Assembly: GCF_004000925.1 (NCBI RefSeq) | Contig: NZ_BIME01000002.1 | Coordinates: forward strand, 620,001-684,000 | Direction: 5' to 3' | Length of the DNA: 64,000 bases | DNA from: Paenibacillus illinoisensis NBRC 15959 | GTDB lineage: Bacteria; Bacillota; Bacilli; Paenibacillales; Paenibacillaceae | Shown: in pieces, positions 25,675-33,403 of the stretch | How positions within the stretch are numbered: position 1 is the first letter of the stretch | How the letters are laid out: each line of letters begins with the position of its first letter | The notes under the pieces: model-generated | The model's input: the letters and a program-made list of their open reading frames with translations, nothing else | Databases searched by the model: none | Told to the model about the DNA's origin: nothing | Position numbers and translations under genes: made by a program

Positions 25675-26907
25675 ATGTTTACCAATGAAAATCAAGGTCG
25701 ATCCAAGTCCAAAGTAGATTTCATGGATCATTCTTTCATTCAGCAGCCTTTCCCAGTCTACGAAAAACTGCGTTCCGAAGAGCCTGTCCATCGACTATTA
25801 CTGCCAAGTGGGCATGCTGCGTGGATGGTTACCCGATATGAGGATGCCGTCAACATTTTGCAGGATGGTCGCTTTGTAACCGGGGTTCTCGATAACAGGA
25901 ACGATGAAACGGAGGAGTCCCTTCCTCCGCATCAGGCGATTATTTCAAGGAATCTGATCAGTGTTGGTCCAGAAGATCATCGTCGACTGCGACGCTTGAT
26001 TCAGAAGGCATTTACTCCTCGCATGATTGAGAGGCTGCGGGGACGAATCGTGGAAATAAGCGATGAATTGCTAGATAAGATTCAGGCCGGAAACTCTCGG
26101 GAGTTTGATTTAGTCGAGGACTATGCCTTCCCGCTGCCCATTATCGTTATTTGTGAAATGTTAGGCGTTCCGCTGAAGGATCAAGACAAATTCAGAGCCT
26201 GGTCCAACACCATTATGGAGAGTGTCAGCAATCCGCAGATGAACCAGGAGAGCGATGAAGTGATGAAGGCGTTTGTAGATTACTTACAAGAACTGATCAC
26301 GGAGCGTCGTAACCATATTCAACAGGACCTCATCAGCGATCTCATCAGCATAGAGGAAGAAGGCGACAAACTAACAGAGCAGGAATTATATGCACTTGTG
26401 TTCGTACTCATCATAGCGGGGCATGAAACAACAGTGAATCTGATCGGGAACGGCATGCTGGCGTTGCTGGAACATCCGCAGCAAAAGCAACTACTTATGG
26501 AGCAACCGGATCTGATTCAAGCGGCGGTTGAGGAAGTGCTGCGATTTAATGGGCCGGCAGAAATTAGCAATGTTCGATGGGCTGCAGAAAATGTTGATTT
26601 TCAAGGAATACAAATTCGCCAAGGAGACATGATGCTGGTCGCTTTATCCTCAGCGAATCGGGATTCCAGTCGATATGAGAACCCCGATACGTTTGATATT
26701 ACTCGCAAAGTCAATGACCACATTGCTTTTGGTAAAGGAATTCATTATTGTCTTGGCGCTCCACTTGCGAGACTTGAAGGCGAAATTGCGATCAACGCTT
26801 TACTTCACCGGCTGCCGGAGATTCGGTTAAATACGGATGCGGAACTGCTGGAGTGGAGGCCAGGTATGATCATCCGGGGACTTAAAGCTTTTCCGGTCGT
26901 ATACTAA
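25675..26907 (+). CDS. Bacterial cytochrome P450
   Basis: About 410 residues, soluble class I type. Oxygen-binding I-helix IAGHETTVNLIG, the heme-binding loop FGKGIHYCLGAPLARLEG with the cysteine thiolate ligand, the ExxR-type EVLRFNG region and SANRDSSRYENPDTFDI before it are all present. ATG 25675 is preferred over GTG 25672 because AAGGGG then lies about 7 nt away. It is followed 50 bp later by an SDR gene, probably in one operon. It would need ferredoxin and reductase partners, none of which is in the window. Position next to the glycoside locus suggests hydroxylation of a plant-derived compound; the substrate is not known. Confidence 0.93.
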   Translation: MFTNENQGRSKSKVDFMDHSFIQQPFPVYEKLRSEEPVHRLLLPSGHAAWMVTRYEDAVNILQDGRFVTGVLDNRNDETEESLPPHQAIISRNLISVGPEDHRRLRRLIQKAFTPRMIERLRGRIVEISDELLDKIQAGNSREFDLVEDYAFPLPIIVICEMLGVPLKDQDKFRAWSNTIMESVSNPQMNQESDEVMKAFVDYLQELITERRNHIQQDLISDLISIEEEGDKLTEQELYALVFVLIIAGHETTVNLIGNGMLALLEHPQQKQLLMEQPDLIQAAVEEVLRFNGPAEISNVRWAAENVDFQGIQIRQGDMMLVALSSANRDSSRYENPDTFDITRKVNDHIAFGKGIHYCLGAPLARLEGEIAINALLHRLPEIRLNTDAELLEWRPGMIIRGLKAFPVVY

Positions 26908-26960
26908 TCGAAATCATAGTTTGAACCTAAATTAATCAATATATTGGAGAGATGAACCTA

Positions 26961-27986
26961 ATGAGTTATGACGAGAATATCCGAATTGGTGAATTGTTGA
27001 ACAACGCAGAATCGTTTGCTGTACTTGAAAAGCATTTGCCGGAATTCGTGAAGGAACCAACGTTCAAGATGGCCACTAACTTTACGTTGGATCAATTAGC
27101 TGCATTGCCTCAGGTAGATATTTCTTTGTCTACTCTTCAGATTTTGAAGCAGGAACTGGCAGCCATTGCGTTTGAAGCAACAGTCCAGAAGCAAGAAATT
27201 GGTGCACCGACAGGAAATAAAGAAGGTATTTCTCTGGAAGGTAAAGTGATCGTTGTTACGGGAGCTGGGAGTGGAATCGGAAGAGCCAGCGCCGTGATTA
27301 TGGGATCTCGCGGAGCGAAGCTTGTACTGGTTGATTTCAATGAGCAGACAGGGGAAGAAACGTTAGCACTGGTTCGCGAAAATGGCGGCGAAGCTACTTT
27401 TGTACAGGCTGACGTATCCAAAGAGAGTGATGTTCAAAACTATATTCAAAAAGCAGTAGAAGCCTATGGAAAAATTGACGTGGCATTCAATAACGCGGGC
27501 ATACTCCAGAAATTCCAACGTTTCCAGGATATCTCCGAGGAAGAATTTACACGGATCATGGATGTGAATGTGAAAGGGATCTTTTTAGGCATGAAATATG
27601 CCTTGCAGGTTATGGATAAACAGGGATACGGGCATATCATTAATACGGCGTCCACTACGGCTATTCGTGCTGAACACAGTCTGGCTGCATACACCGCAAG
27701 CAAGCATGCGGTTGCAGGTTTGACCAAAGCGGCGGCCCTTGAATATGTACGCAAAGGTATTCGTATCAATGCCATCTGTCCAGGCGGGGTAGCTACAACA
27801 TTAACGGCTGCGGTTCCCCAATCGCTGCAGGAGAGCGGTTACGTGCCTGAAGAGTTTCCGAATATGCGGATCGGGCGTTATGCAGAGCCAGAAGAGCTCG
27901 CCCAGATCGTTGCGTTTCTTGCATCTGATTATTCCAGTTACATGACAGGATCAATCATCCTCGCAGATGGTGGCATCACACTCTAA
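26961..27986 (+). CDS. SDR oxidoreductase with N-terminal accessory module
   Basis: 341 residues. Residues about 92-341 are a classical SDR: VVTGAGSGIGRAS, acidic VLVDF (suggesting NAD preference), NNAG, NTAST, YTASKHAVAG, and C-terminal YMTGSIILADGG. In front is an extra ~85-residue region of which 7-69 (IRIGELLNNAESF onward) resembles the C-terminal tails of the GH78 and GH3 enzymes 3-8 kb upstream. ATG 26961 is preferred over 26952 because GGAGA then lies 10 nt upstream. Probably co-transcribed with the P450 and may oxidise the P450 product. The fusion is the notable feature. Confidence 0.88.
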   Translation: MSYDENIRIGELLNNAESFAVLEKHLPEFVKEPTFKMATNFTLDQLAALPQVDISLSTLQILKQELAAIAFEATVQKQEIGAPTGNKEGISLEGKVIVVTGAGSGIGRASAVIMGSRGAKLVLVDFNEQTGEETLALVRENGGEATFVQADVSKESDVQNYIQKAVEAYGKIDVAFNNAGILQKFQRFQDISEEEFTRIMDVNVKGIFLGMKYALQVMDKQGYGHIINTASTTAIRAEHSLAAYTASKHAVAGLTKAAALEYVRKGIRINAICPGGVATTLTAAVPQSLQESGYVPEEFPNMRIGRYAEPEELAQIVAFLASDYSSYMTGSIILADGGITL

Positions 27987-28080
27987 TTATTTGTTCAAAT
28001 TCACATTCTGAAACGCTACAACAATAGGAACTGTCCGGAGGGAGATCCCATTGTGAAGTTTCGCATAATTATTTGAAATT

Positions 28081-28114
28081 ATCGTCCATAAGTCTAACTT
28101 GTGGACGATTTTTC
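28081..28114 (+). terminator. Terminator after the P450-SDR operon
   Basis: ATCGTCCA-t-AAGT / CTT-GTGGACGAT followed by TTTTT. Confidence 0.75.
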
Positions 28115-28129
28115 ATTACAAAAGGGTAT

Positions 28130-28155
28130 GTACGAAAGGGCATGCACGATCGTAC
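28130..28155. promoter_or_regulatory. Candidate YdfI-type boxes before the sensor kinase gene
   Basis: GTACGAAAGGGC (28130-28141), the exact reverse complement of the GCCCTTTCGTAC before the exporter at 30194, is followed by GCACGATCGTAC (28144-28155). A TATAAT lies at 28179-28184. As I recall, B. subtilis YdfI binds a 12-mer of the form GCCC-NNNN-GTAC; the match suggests autoregulation. Confidence 0.5.
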
Positions 28156-28206
28156 ATCTTTTTGGTCGTGATTTGGACTATAATGACTTATACAAGAGGT
28201 GATCCC

Positions 28207-29418
28207 ATGAAAATAGTACGGAAGAAGGCAAATCCGTCCGGAATAAATGAAGAAACGGACCCTATTGCGTCTTCACGTATTCCCATAATCATCTGGCTTT
28301 GGCTTGTTGCCATAGCTACTTTGATCCTGCAAACGATGTCAGCCCCTAAATTAGTACCTAGTATTATCTTTGTAGCCGCAATGTTAATTCATACCATGGT
28401 GTACTGGGAAGTAAACAAACTTATACAACGATCCAAATTGCTCTATATACTTCTTCAATCAGGGTTAATTTACGGAAGTGCCATGTTAATGCCAGACGGT
28501 ATGCCTGCTGTATTGATTGGTTTAATTCCGGTGTTGATTGGACAGACCTTTGCCATATACTATGAGACGGCAAAAATTGTACTGGTTGCATTTTTATTAT
28601 ATTTATTATTCTGCACGATAACCCTGTTTACACGATCTGGTACGGATGTTGCCTTGTTAATCCTATTACTGTTAATGATGATCGTTGTCGTGGTGTCCTA
28701 TGCAGTGCTTTTCTATCGTCAGGTCAATGCCCGTGTTAGAACATTAACGTTTCTGCATGAGCTGGAGAAGGCTCATCAAAAAGTAGAGGAATTGACGCTA
28801 ACAAGCGAGCGACAACGTATGGCAAGAGATCTGCATGATACATTGGCTCAAGGACTCGCTGGTATTATAATGCAGCTGGAGGCCGTCGATGAGCACATGA
28901 ATCGAGGGAGCTTTCCGCGCGCCCACGAGATTATTCACAGTTCAATGGGCCAAGCACGCCAAACATTGGCTGATGCACGCAAAGCCATTGATGACCTTCG
29001 AACCAAGGCCACACCGGCTATTACCTTTGGAGAGGCAATCCAGGAACAGACGCTACGTTTCCAACAGGCAACCGGAATTGAAGTCGTTTTGGACGGGAAT
29101 GCTCCGAGTTTCATATCCAAAGTAGGAATGGAGCACGTTTTGCACATTTTAAGTGAATCGCTAATGAACATAGCCAGGCATGCTCAGGCAACGAGCGTAA
29201 CCATTCACATGGCTATGGAGAAAGAAGATTTCCATCTGATTATACGAGATAACGGAAGGGGCTTTAGCGTAGACCGAATCGGAAAACAATCCGGGCACTA
29301 TGGCTTGATCGGGATGAATGAACGGGCCAGGCTGATAGGTGGCAACATTGAGATTGAAAGCGGAAAACAAGGAACGACTATTTTGTTTCGTGTTCCACTT
29401 GAAAAAGGAGAAGTCTGA
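28207..29418 (+). CDS. ydfH: NarL-type sensor histidine kinase (YdfH-like)
   Basis: 403 residues from ATG 28207 (AGAGGTGATC upstream). Residues about 25-180 hold five or six membrane helices without a large external domain, as in intramembrane-sensing kinases. The HisKA_3 helix RMARDLHDTLAQGLAGI carries phosphoacceptor His210; the ATPase part has SESLMNIARHAQA, IRDNGRGF and GHYGLIGMNERARLIGG. Kinase, NarL regulator and MMPL exporter lie in the same order as B. subtilis ydfH-ydfI-ydfJ. The signal may be membrane stress or an exported compound; symbol by synteny. Confidence 0.85.
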   Translation: MKIVRKKANPSGINEETDPIASSRIPIIIWLWLVAIATLILQTMSAPKLVPSIIFVAAMLIHTMVYWEVNKLIQRSKLLYILLQSGLIYGSAMLMPDGMPAVLIGLIPVLIGQTFAIYYETAKIVLVAFLLYLLFCTITLFTRSGTDVALLILLLLMMIVVVVSYAVLFYRQVNARVRTLTFLHELEKAHQKVEELTLTSERQRMARDLHDTLAQGLAGIIMQLEAVDEHMNRGSFPRAHEIIHSSMGQARQTLADARKAIDDLRTKATPAITFGEAIQEQTLRFQQATGIEVVLDGNAPSFISKVGMEHVLHILSESLMNIARHAQATSVTIHMAMEKEDFHLIIRDNGRGFSVDRIGKQSGHYGLIGMNERARLIGGNIEIESGKQGTTILFRVPLEKGEV

Positions 29419-30102
29419 ATGAAATATAACATACTCATCGTAGATGATCATTGGGTGGTGCGTGAAGGACTTAAATTAATATTGGAGACCAGTGACAACT
29501 ATCTAATTGTCGGAGAGGCTGAGGAAGGAGAAGAAGCTATCCGAATTATGTTAGACAAACAGCCTGATGTCATTCTCCTGGACTTGAATATGCCCGGGGG
29601 ACTCAGTGGTTTGGATACCTTGAAACGTATGAACGAGCAACACATTCGTATACCTGTCATTATTCTAACGACATACAACGAAGATGACTTGATGATCGAG
29701 GGACTTTCCCTTGGAGCCAAAGGGTACTTGCTCAAGGATACGAGCCGAGAACAATTATTTCGAACATTGGATTCTGCCATTCGTGGAGAAACACTGCTTC
29801 AACCTGAAATAACGTCAAGATTCTTTGCGTTTCATGCGAAGTCTTCTCAAGAATCCAAAACACAGCCACAACTTTTAATTGACAAGGAGTCAACCCTGAT
29901 TAGTGAGAGAGAGTTACTCGTTTTACAAGCCGTGGCTCGTGGTTTACGCAGCAGAGATATTGCTTTTGATATGGGTATTGCCGAGAGAACAGTAAAAGCA
30001 TACCTCACTAACATTTACAACAAACTTGGAGTGAATTCGCGATCAGAAGCTGTTGCAGTAGCTGTTGCAGTAGCTGTCGAGAAGGGGATCTTACACTTGT
30101 AA
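29419..30102 (+). CDS. ydfI: NarL/FixJ-family response regulator (YdfI-like)
   Basis: 227 residues. Receiver domain with VDD at 8-10, Asp55 in VILLDLNMPGG and Lys in GYLLKDTS; C-terminal LuxR-type helix-turn-helix LISERELLVLQAVARGLRSRDIA, then GIAERTVKAYLTNIYNKLGV. The ATG directly follows the kinase stop (TGAATG), so translation is coupled. Near the C-terminus an imperfect 12-bp tandem repeat encodes AVAVAVAVAV where relatives usually have one AVA(V/I) unit. Its likely targets are its own operon and the exporter at 30304. Confidence 0.9.
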   Translation: MKYNILIVDDHWVVREGLKLILETSDNYLIVGEAEEGEEAIRIMLDKQPDVILLDLNMPGGLSGLDTLKRMNEQHIRIPVIILTTYNEDDLMIEGLSLGAKGYLLKDTSREQLFRTLDSAIRGETLLQPEITSRFFAFHAKSSQESKTQPQLLIDKESTLISERELLVLQAVARGLRSRDIAFDMGIAERTVKAYLTNIYNKLGVNSRSEAVAVAVAVAVEKGILHL

Positions 30103-30170
30103 CTTGTAAGGCACTCTTTCGTAATCAAAGATAAAAAATGGTATGCCCCGTTATGACCTATCCCTTCTAT

Positions 30171-30205
30171 GCCCCATCGTACATGAAAGGCTTGCCCTTT
30201 CGTAC
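30171..30205 (+). promoter_or_regulatory. Candidate YdfI-type boxes before the MMPL gene
   Basis: GCCCCATCGTAC (30171-30182) and GCCCTTTCGTAC (30194-30205) are direct copies of GCCC-NNN-CGTAC. The second occurs inverted before the kinase gene at 28130. They lie 100-130 bp before the exporter start and inside the hairpin that ends the kinase-regulator operon, so the DNA may serve both purposes. Confidence 0.5.
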
Positions 30206-30216
30206 GATTTTTTTTT
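30176..30216 (+). terminator. Terminator after the regulator gene
   Basis: ATCGTAC-at-GAAAGG / CCTTTCGTACGAT followed by a run of nine T. Strong terminator, overlapping the putative regulator boxes. Confidence 0.7.
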
Positions 30217-30303
30217 GTTTTTATTTCGTTACTATGGGGGGACAGAGCGTTTCCTTAGGTAGCTCTAGGATTTTTGTGGAAGTGAAAGGGGAAGAAATCA
30301 GCT

Positions 30304-32529
30304 ATGGCAAAATGGTTATATCGTCTCGGGGTTTGGTCAACGAGAAAACGGAAAATGGTCATTACGATGGGGCTAGCACTTCTTATTGTACTTGCATCTT
30401 TAGGACTTGGTATGGGTACTTCGTTTACGGGTGAAATGACTATACCAGGAACGAAGTCGGATCAGGCGGCGAAAGTACTAAACTCAGAGTTTCCATCATC
30501 AGATGACGGTGGTCAGATCAGGCTCATTTTCAAAGCGAAAAATGATTCATTGACTTCCGAGGCAAACAAAAATTACATTCGGCAAGCCCTGAAAGATGTA
30601 AAGACGGATTTATCAGTCAAATCTGTAGCTAGTCCATTTGAGTCAATGACTCTAAGTGCGGATAAAAAGATTGGTTATGCGGACATTACGTATTCTAAAC
30701 CCGCCAGTGAAGTGGATGAGCACTCGAAAGAACATGTGTTGAACATTGCAGAGTGGCTCGGTAAGGAAGGGATTCAAACAGAGATTGGAGGCAGTGTTGC
30801 CTTTTCTGAAATAGAAGTAGGGGGCATATCCGAAGTCATTGGTATCCTAATTGCCTTCATGATTCTAGCGTTTACGTTTACTTCGTTTCTAGCAGCAGGA
30901 CTACCCATACTTACAGCGGTCATAGGACTCGGAATTGGTCTAATGACTGTAATCATTGGTTCTAATTTCGTATCGATGTCATCATTCTCCATTACGTTAG
31001 CAGTCATGCTTGCCTTAGCAGTCGGTATTGATTATGCACTATTTATCATGTCACGGTACCGTCAGCAGTTGGCAGAAGGATATGATAGAGAAACAGCGAT
31101 AGCTCAGGCTAACGCAACAGCAGGAGGCTCGGTTGTATTTGCAGGACTGACTGTAATTATCGCATTAGTGGGTTTATCCGTCGTACAAATTCCCTTCATT
31201 ACGATGATGGGACTTGCGGCTGCTATTAGCGTATTTGTAGCTGTCCTCATTGCGATCATTCTCGTACCTGCCATATTGGCTGCAGCAGGAGACCGCATCA
31301 GTCCGTCCCGCGAAAATCGTTGGCTGAGAAAATGGTCCGGGAGCAAAAAAGAGAAAACAAGCGAAGACGCATGGAGTCGAGTTGTCACAAGAAAGCCTTG
31401 GCTTACTGCCATTCTATGTATTGCCGTCTTAACGATGTGTACCTTGCCTTTTCTGCATATGCAACTTGGCTTGCCCGACAATGGCCTGAAATCGACTGAA
31501 ACGACAGAGCGTCGTGGATATGATCTAATGGCTGAGGGATTCGGTGAAGGGTTCAATGGCCCACTCGTGATTGTCGCCAAAGCTAATCATAGTGACGATC
31601 CTCAAGCAGCAATCGCTCAAGCGACGGCTTACATCAGCGATCTGCCGAATGTCTCTAGTGCAACACCCGCAATACCGAGTCCATCGGGAAATGCAGCCAT
31701 CATTACAGTGTTACCCAAGACAGGCCCGCACGATATTCGAACGACTGAACTTGTGGAGACTATACGTGAAAAAGCCGATCAACAAAACAATAAACAGGTC
31801 GAGATTATGGTTACGGGTGGAACTGCGGTTAACATTGATATTTCCGAGAAATTGCAACAGGCATTACCTAAGTTCGCTTTATTGATTGTTGGTCTTGCTT
31901 TTGTACTGCTTATGCTCGTTTTCCGATCTTTGCTTGTACCGATCAAGGCTGTACTTGGTTTTCTGTTTACACTAGGTTCAACACTCGGTTTTATTGTCTG
32001 GGTCATTCAAGATGGTTATCTGGCCAATATGTTCGGTATTCCTGAGCCTGGGCCGGTGCTTAGTTTCCTTCCCATTCTCGTCACTGGAATTCTATTTGGA
32101 CTTGCCATGGACTACGAGGTGTTCCTTGTCAGCCGGATGCGTGAAGACTTCACTCAGACTGGAGATGCACGTCAATCGGTAAAAAGCGGGATAATCCATA
32201 GTGGCCCAGTCGTTACTGCTGCAGGCTTAATTATGATTGCCGTGTTCGCCAGCTTTATTTTTGCAGAAGATACCATTATCAAATCCATGGGATTAGCCCT
32301 GGCATTTGGCATACTCGTGGATGCTTTCATCGTGCGTATGACACTTGTGCCGGCTATAATGACCCTTCTTGGAAAAAGTGCCTGGTATATCCCGGCATGG
32401 CTTGATCGCTTGTTGCCTAACATCGATGTAGAGGGCGAGTCGGTTATGCGAGAAAACCATAAAGCCACCAGTGGTTTTGATCAAACTATTAAGGAGAAAA
32501 ACTTACGAGAAGTAAAAAGTAGAGGATGA
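30304..32529 (+). CDS. ydfJ: MMPL/RND-family membrane transporter (YdfJ-like)
   Basis: 741 residues with the MMPL layout: an N-terminal helix, a large extracytoplasmic loop (about 40-170), five to six helices, a cytoplasmic link, a second large loop (about 375-510) and a second helix group. The conserved proton-relay segment AVGIDYALFIMSRYR appears in the first half and GLAMDYEVFLVSRMRED in the second. Such proteins export lipids or hydrophobic toxic compounds with proton motive force. Its gene follows the NarL-type system and carries candidate boxes for it, as in B. subtilis ydfHIJ. The ATG has AAGGGG about 12 nt upstream. Confidence 0.88.
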   Translation: MAKWLYRLGVWSTRKRKMVITMGLALLIVLASLGLGMGTSFTGEMTIPGTKSDQAAKVLNSEFPSSDDGGQIRLIFKAKNDSLTSEANKNYIRQALKDVKTDLSVKSVASPFESMTLSADKKIGYADITYSKPASEVDEHSKEHVLNIAEWLGKEGIQTEIGGSVAFSEIEVGGISEVIGILIAFMILAFTFTSFLAAGLPILTAVIGLGIGLMTVIIGSNFVSMSSFSITLAVMLALAVGIDYALFIMSRYRQQLAEGYDRETAIAQANATAGGSVVFAGLTVIIALVGLSVVQIPFITMMGLAAAISVFVAVLIAIILVPAILAAAGDRISPSRENRWLRKWSGSKKEKTSEDAWSRVVTRKPWLTAILCIAVLTMCTLPFLHMQLGLPDNGLKSTETTERRGYDLMAEGFGEGFNGPLVIVAKANHSDDPQAAIAQATAYISDLPNVSSATPAIPSPSGNAAIITVLPKTGPHDIRTTELVETIREKADQQNNKQVEIMVTGGTAVNIDISEKLQQALPKFALLIVGLAFVLLMLVFRSLLVPIKAVLGFLFTLGSTLGFIVWVIQDGYLANMFGIPEPGPVLSFLPILVTGILFGLAMDYEVFLVSRMREDFTQTGDARQSVKSGIIHSGPVVTAAGLIMIAVFASFIFAEDTIIKSMGLALAFGILVDAFIVRMTLVPAIMTLLGKSAWYIPAWLDRLLPNIDVEGESVMRENHKATSGFDQTIKEKNLREVKSRG

Positions 32530-32602
32530 GGGCTGCCCATTACTGCAGCGCCTTCTCCGTTGGATGTCATGAATCAGTTTACAGCGTTCATACGAATTGA
32601 AG

Positions 32603-33253
32603 TCATGGTTTCAAAGACTCTAGAAAAAGAGATTTAAGTAAGTTGAATTGCTCGGATGGGTCTACACGAGTGTTGAATGCATCGATACCTTCTAGCATGG
32701 ACATTTTCTTGGAAAATGTTCCGAATACATTCATCATCGTAAGTAGAATGTTGACGGAATTTGAACCGGCACGGACAGAATGATCCTGTTCTCCCAACGC
32801 TGCCAATTCGGTAAAAAGTCCAATGATTTTGTTATATTCGGTTTGATACAATTCCATATGCTCTACAGGCTCTTTCGAAAGCGCCACGTAACATTCAAAG
32901 GCTTCAATCAACTTGGAGTTTTGTTGATGCTCAGCTTGCTGAAAGAAAATCAGGGTGTCGAATATTTCGTTTAATTTCTCGTAACATGTTCCTTCTCCAT
33001 GAACAATCTTTTCAAAGATAATCACTTCGGACTGAACAATATATGAAGCAACAGCAACAATCAAATGCTCTTTCTTGGGAAAATAGCGGAATACAGTAGC
33101 TACCCCAAGGCTTGCAGCCGTGGCAATTTCCTGCATGGTAGCCTTTTCGAATCCTTGCTGTGTGAAAATAGATATGGCAGCTTCAATGATGCTTAAACGG
33201 CGTTTCTCTCGCAGCTCGCTTCGCTCATTTTCCTGGCGTTGTCGGGGTTGAAT
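32603..33253 (-). CDS. TetR-family regulator, apparent ATT start
   Basis: 216 residues if started at ATT 33253, which follows a perfect AAGGAGG ribosome site by 8 nt. The frame then reads MQPRQRQENERSELREKRR and SIIEAAISIFTQQGFEKATM, the normal first TetR helices, before IATAASLGVATVFRYFPKKEHL. The first ATG (33136) would delete helix 1 and half of the DNA-binding domain, and no ATG, GTG or TTG with a ribosome site exists between. The promoter at 33287-33315 fits this start. It converges on the MMPL gene; its targets are unknown beyond probable self-regulation. Confidence 0.8.
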   Translation of the reverse strand: MQPRQRQENERSELREKRRLSIIEAAISIFTQQGFEKATMQEIATAASLGVATVFRYFPKKEHLIVAVASYIVQSEVIIFEKIVHGEGTCYEKLNEIFDTLIFFQQAEHQQNSKLIEAFECYVALSKEPVEHMELYQTEYNKIIGLFTELAALGEQDHSVRAGSNSVNILLTMMNVFGTFSKKMSMLEGIDAFNTRVDPSEQFNLLKSLFLESLKP

Positions 33254-33286
33254 AGGGATAACCTCCTTATCTCTGTAACTCAGGTT

Positions 33287-33315
33287 ATGCTAACAATTGC
33301 AATTCTATTTGTCAA
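33287..33315 (-). promoter_or_regulatory. Sigma-A promoter and palindrome of the TetR gene
   Basis: On the minus strand TTGACA (33310-33315), 17 bp, TAGCAT (33287-33292). The spacer holds the perfect palindrome AATTGCAATT (33295-33304), a plausible repressor contact, and TAAC-CTGA-GTTA lies just downstream. Confidence 0.6.
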
Positions 33316-33403
33316 CGAAGCAAGGTATGAAACGATTTTATACTCAAATAACCCTGATCAGATCACTAGCCAAGATAAGCTATAAAGGGAGACGTCATTA
33401 TAA

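Noticed and set aside
28099..28206. Earlier in-frame start for the YdfH-like kinase
   Set aside because: The extension overlaps the terminator, the regulator boxes and the TATAAT, so it is upstream regulatory DNA.
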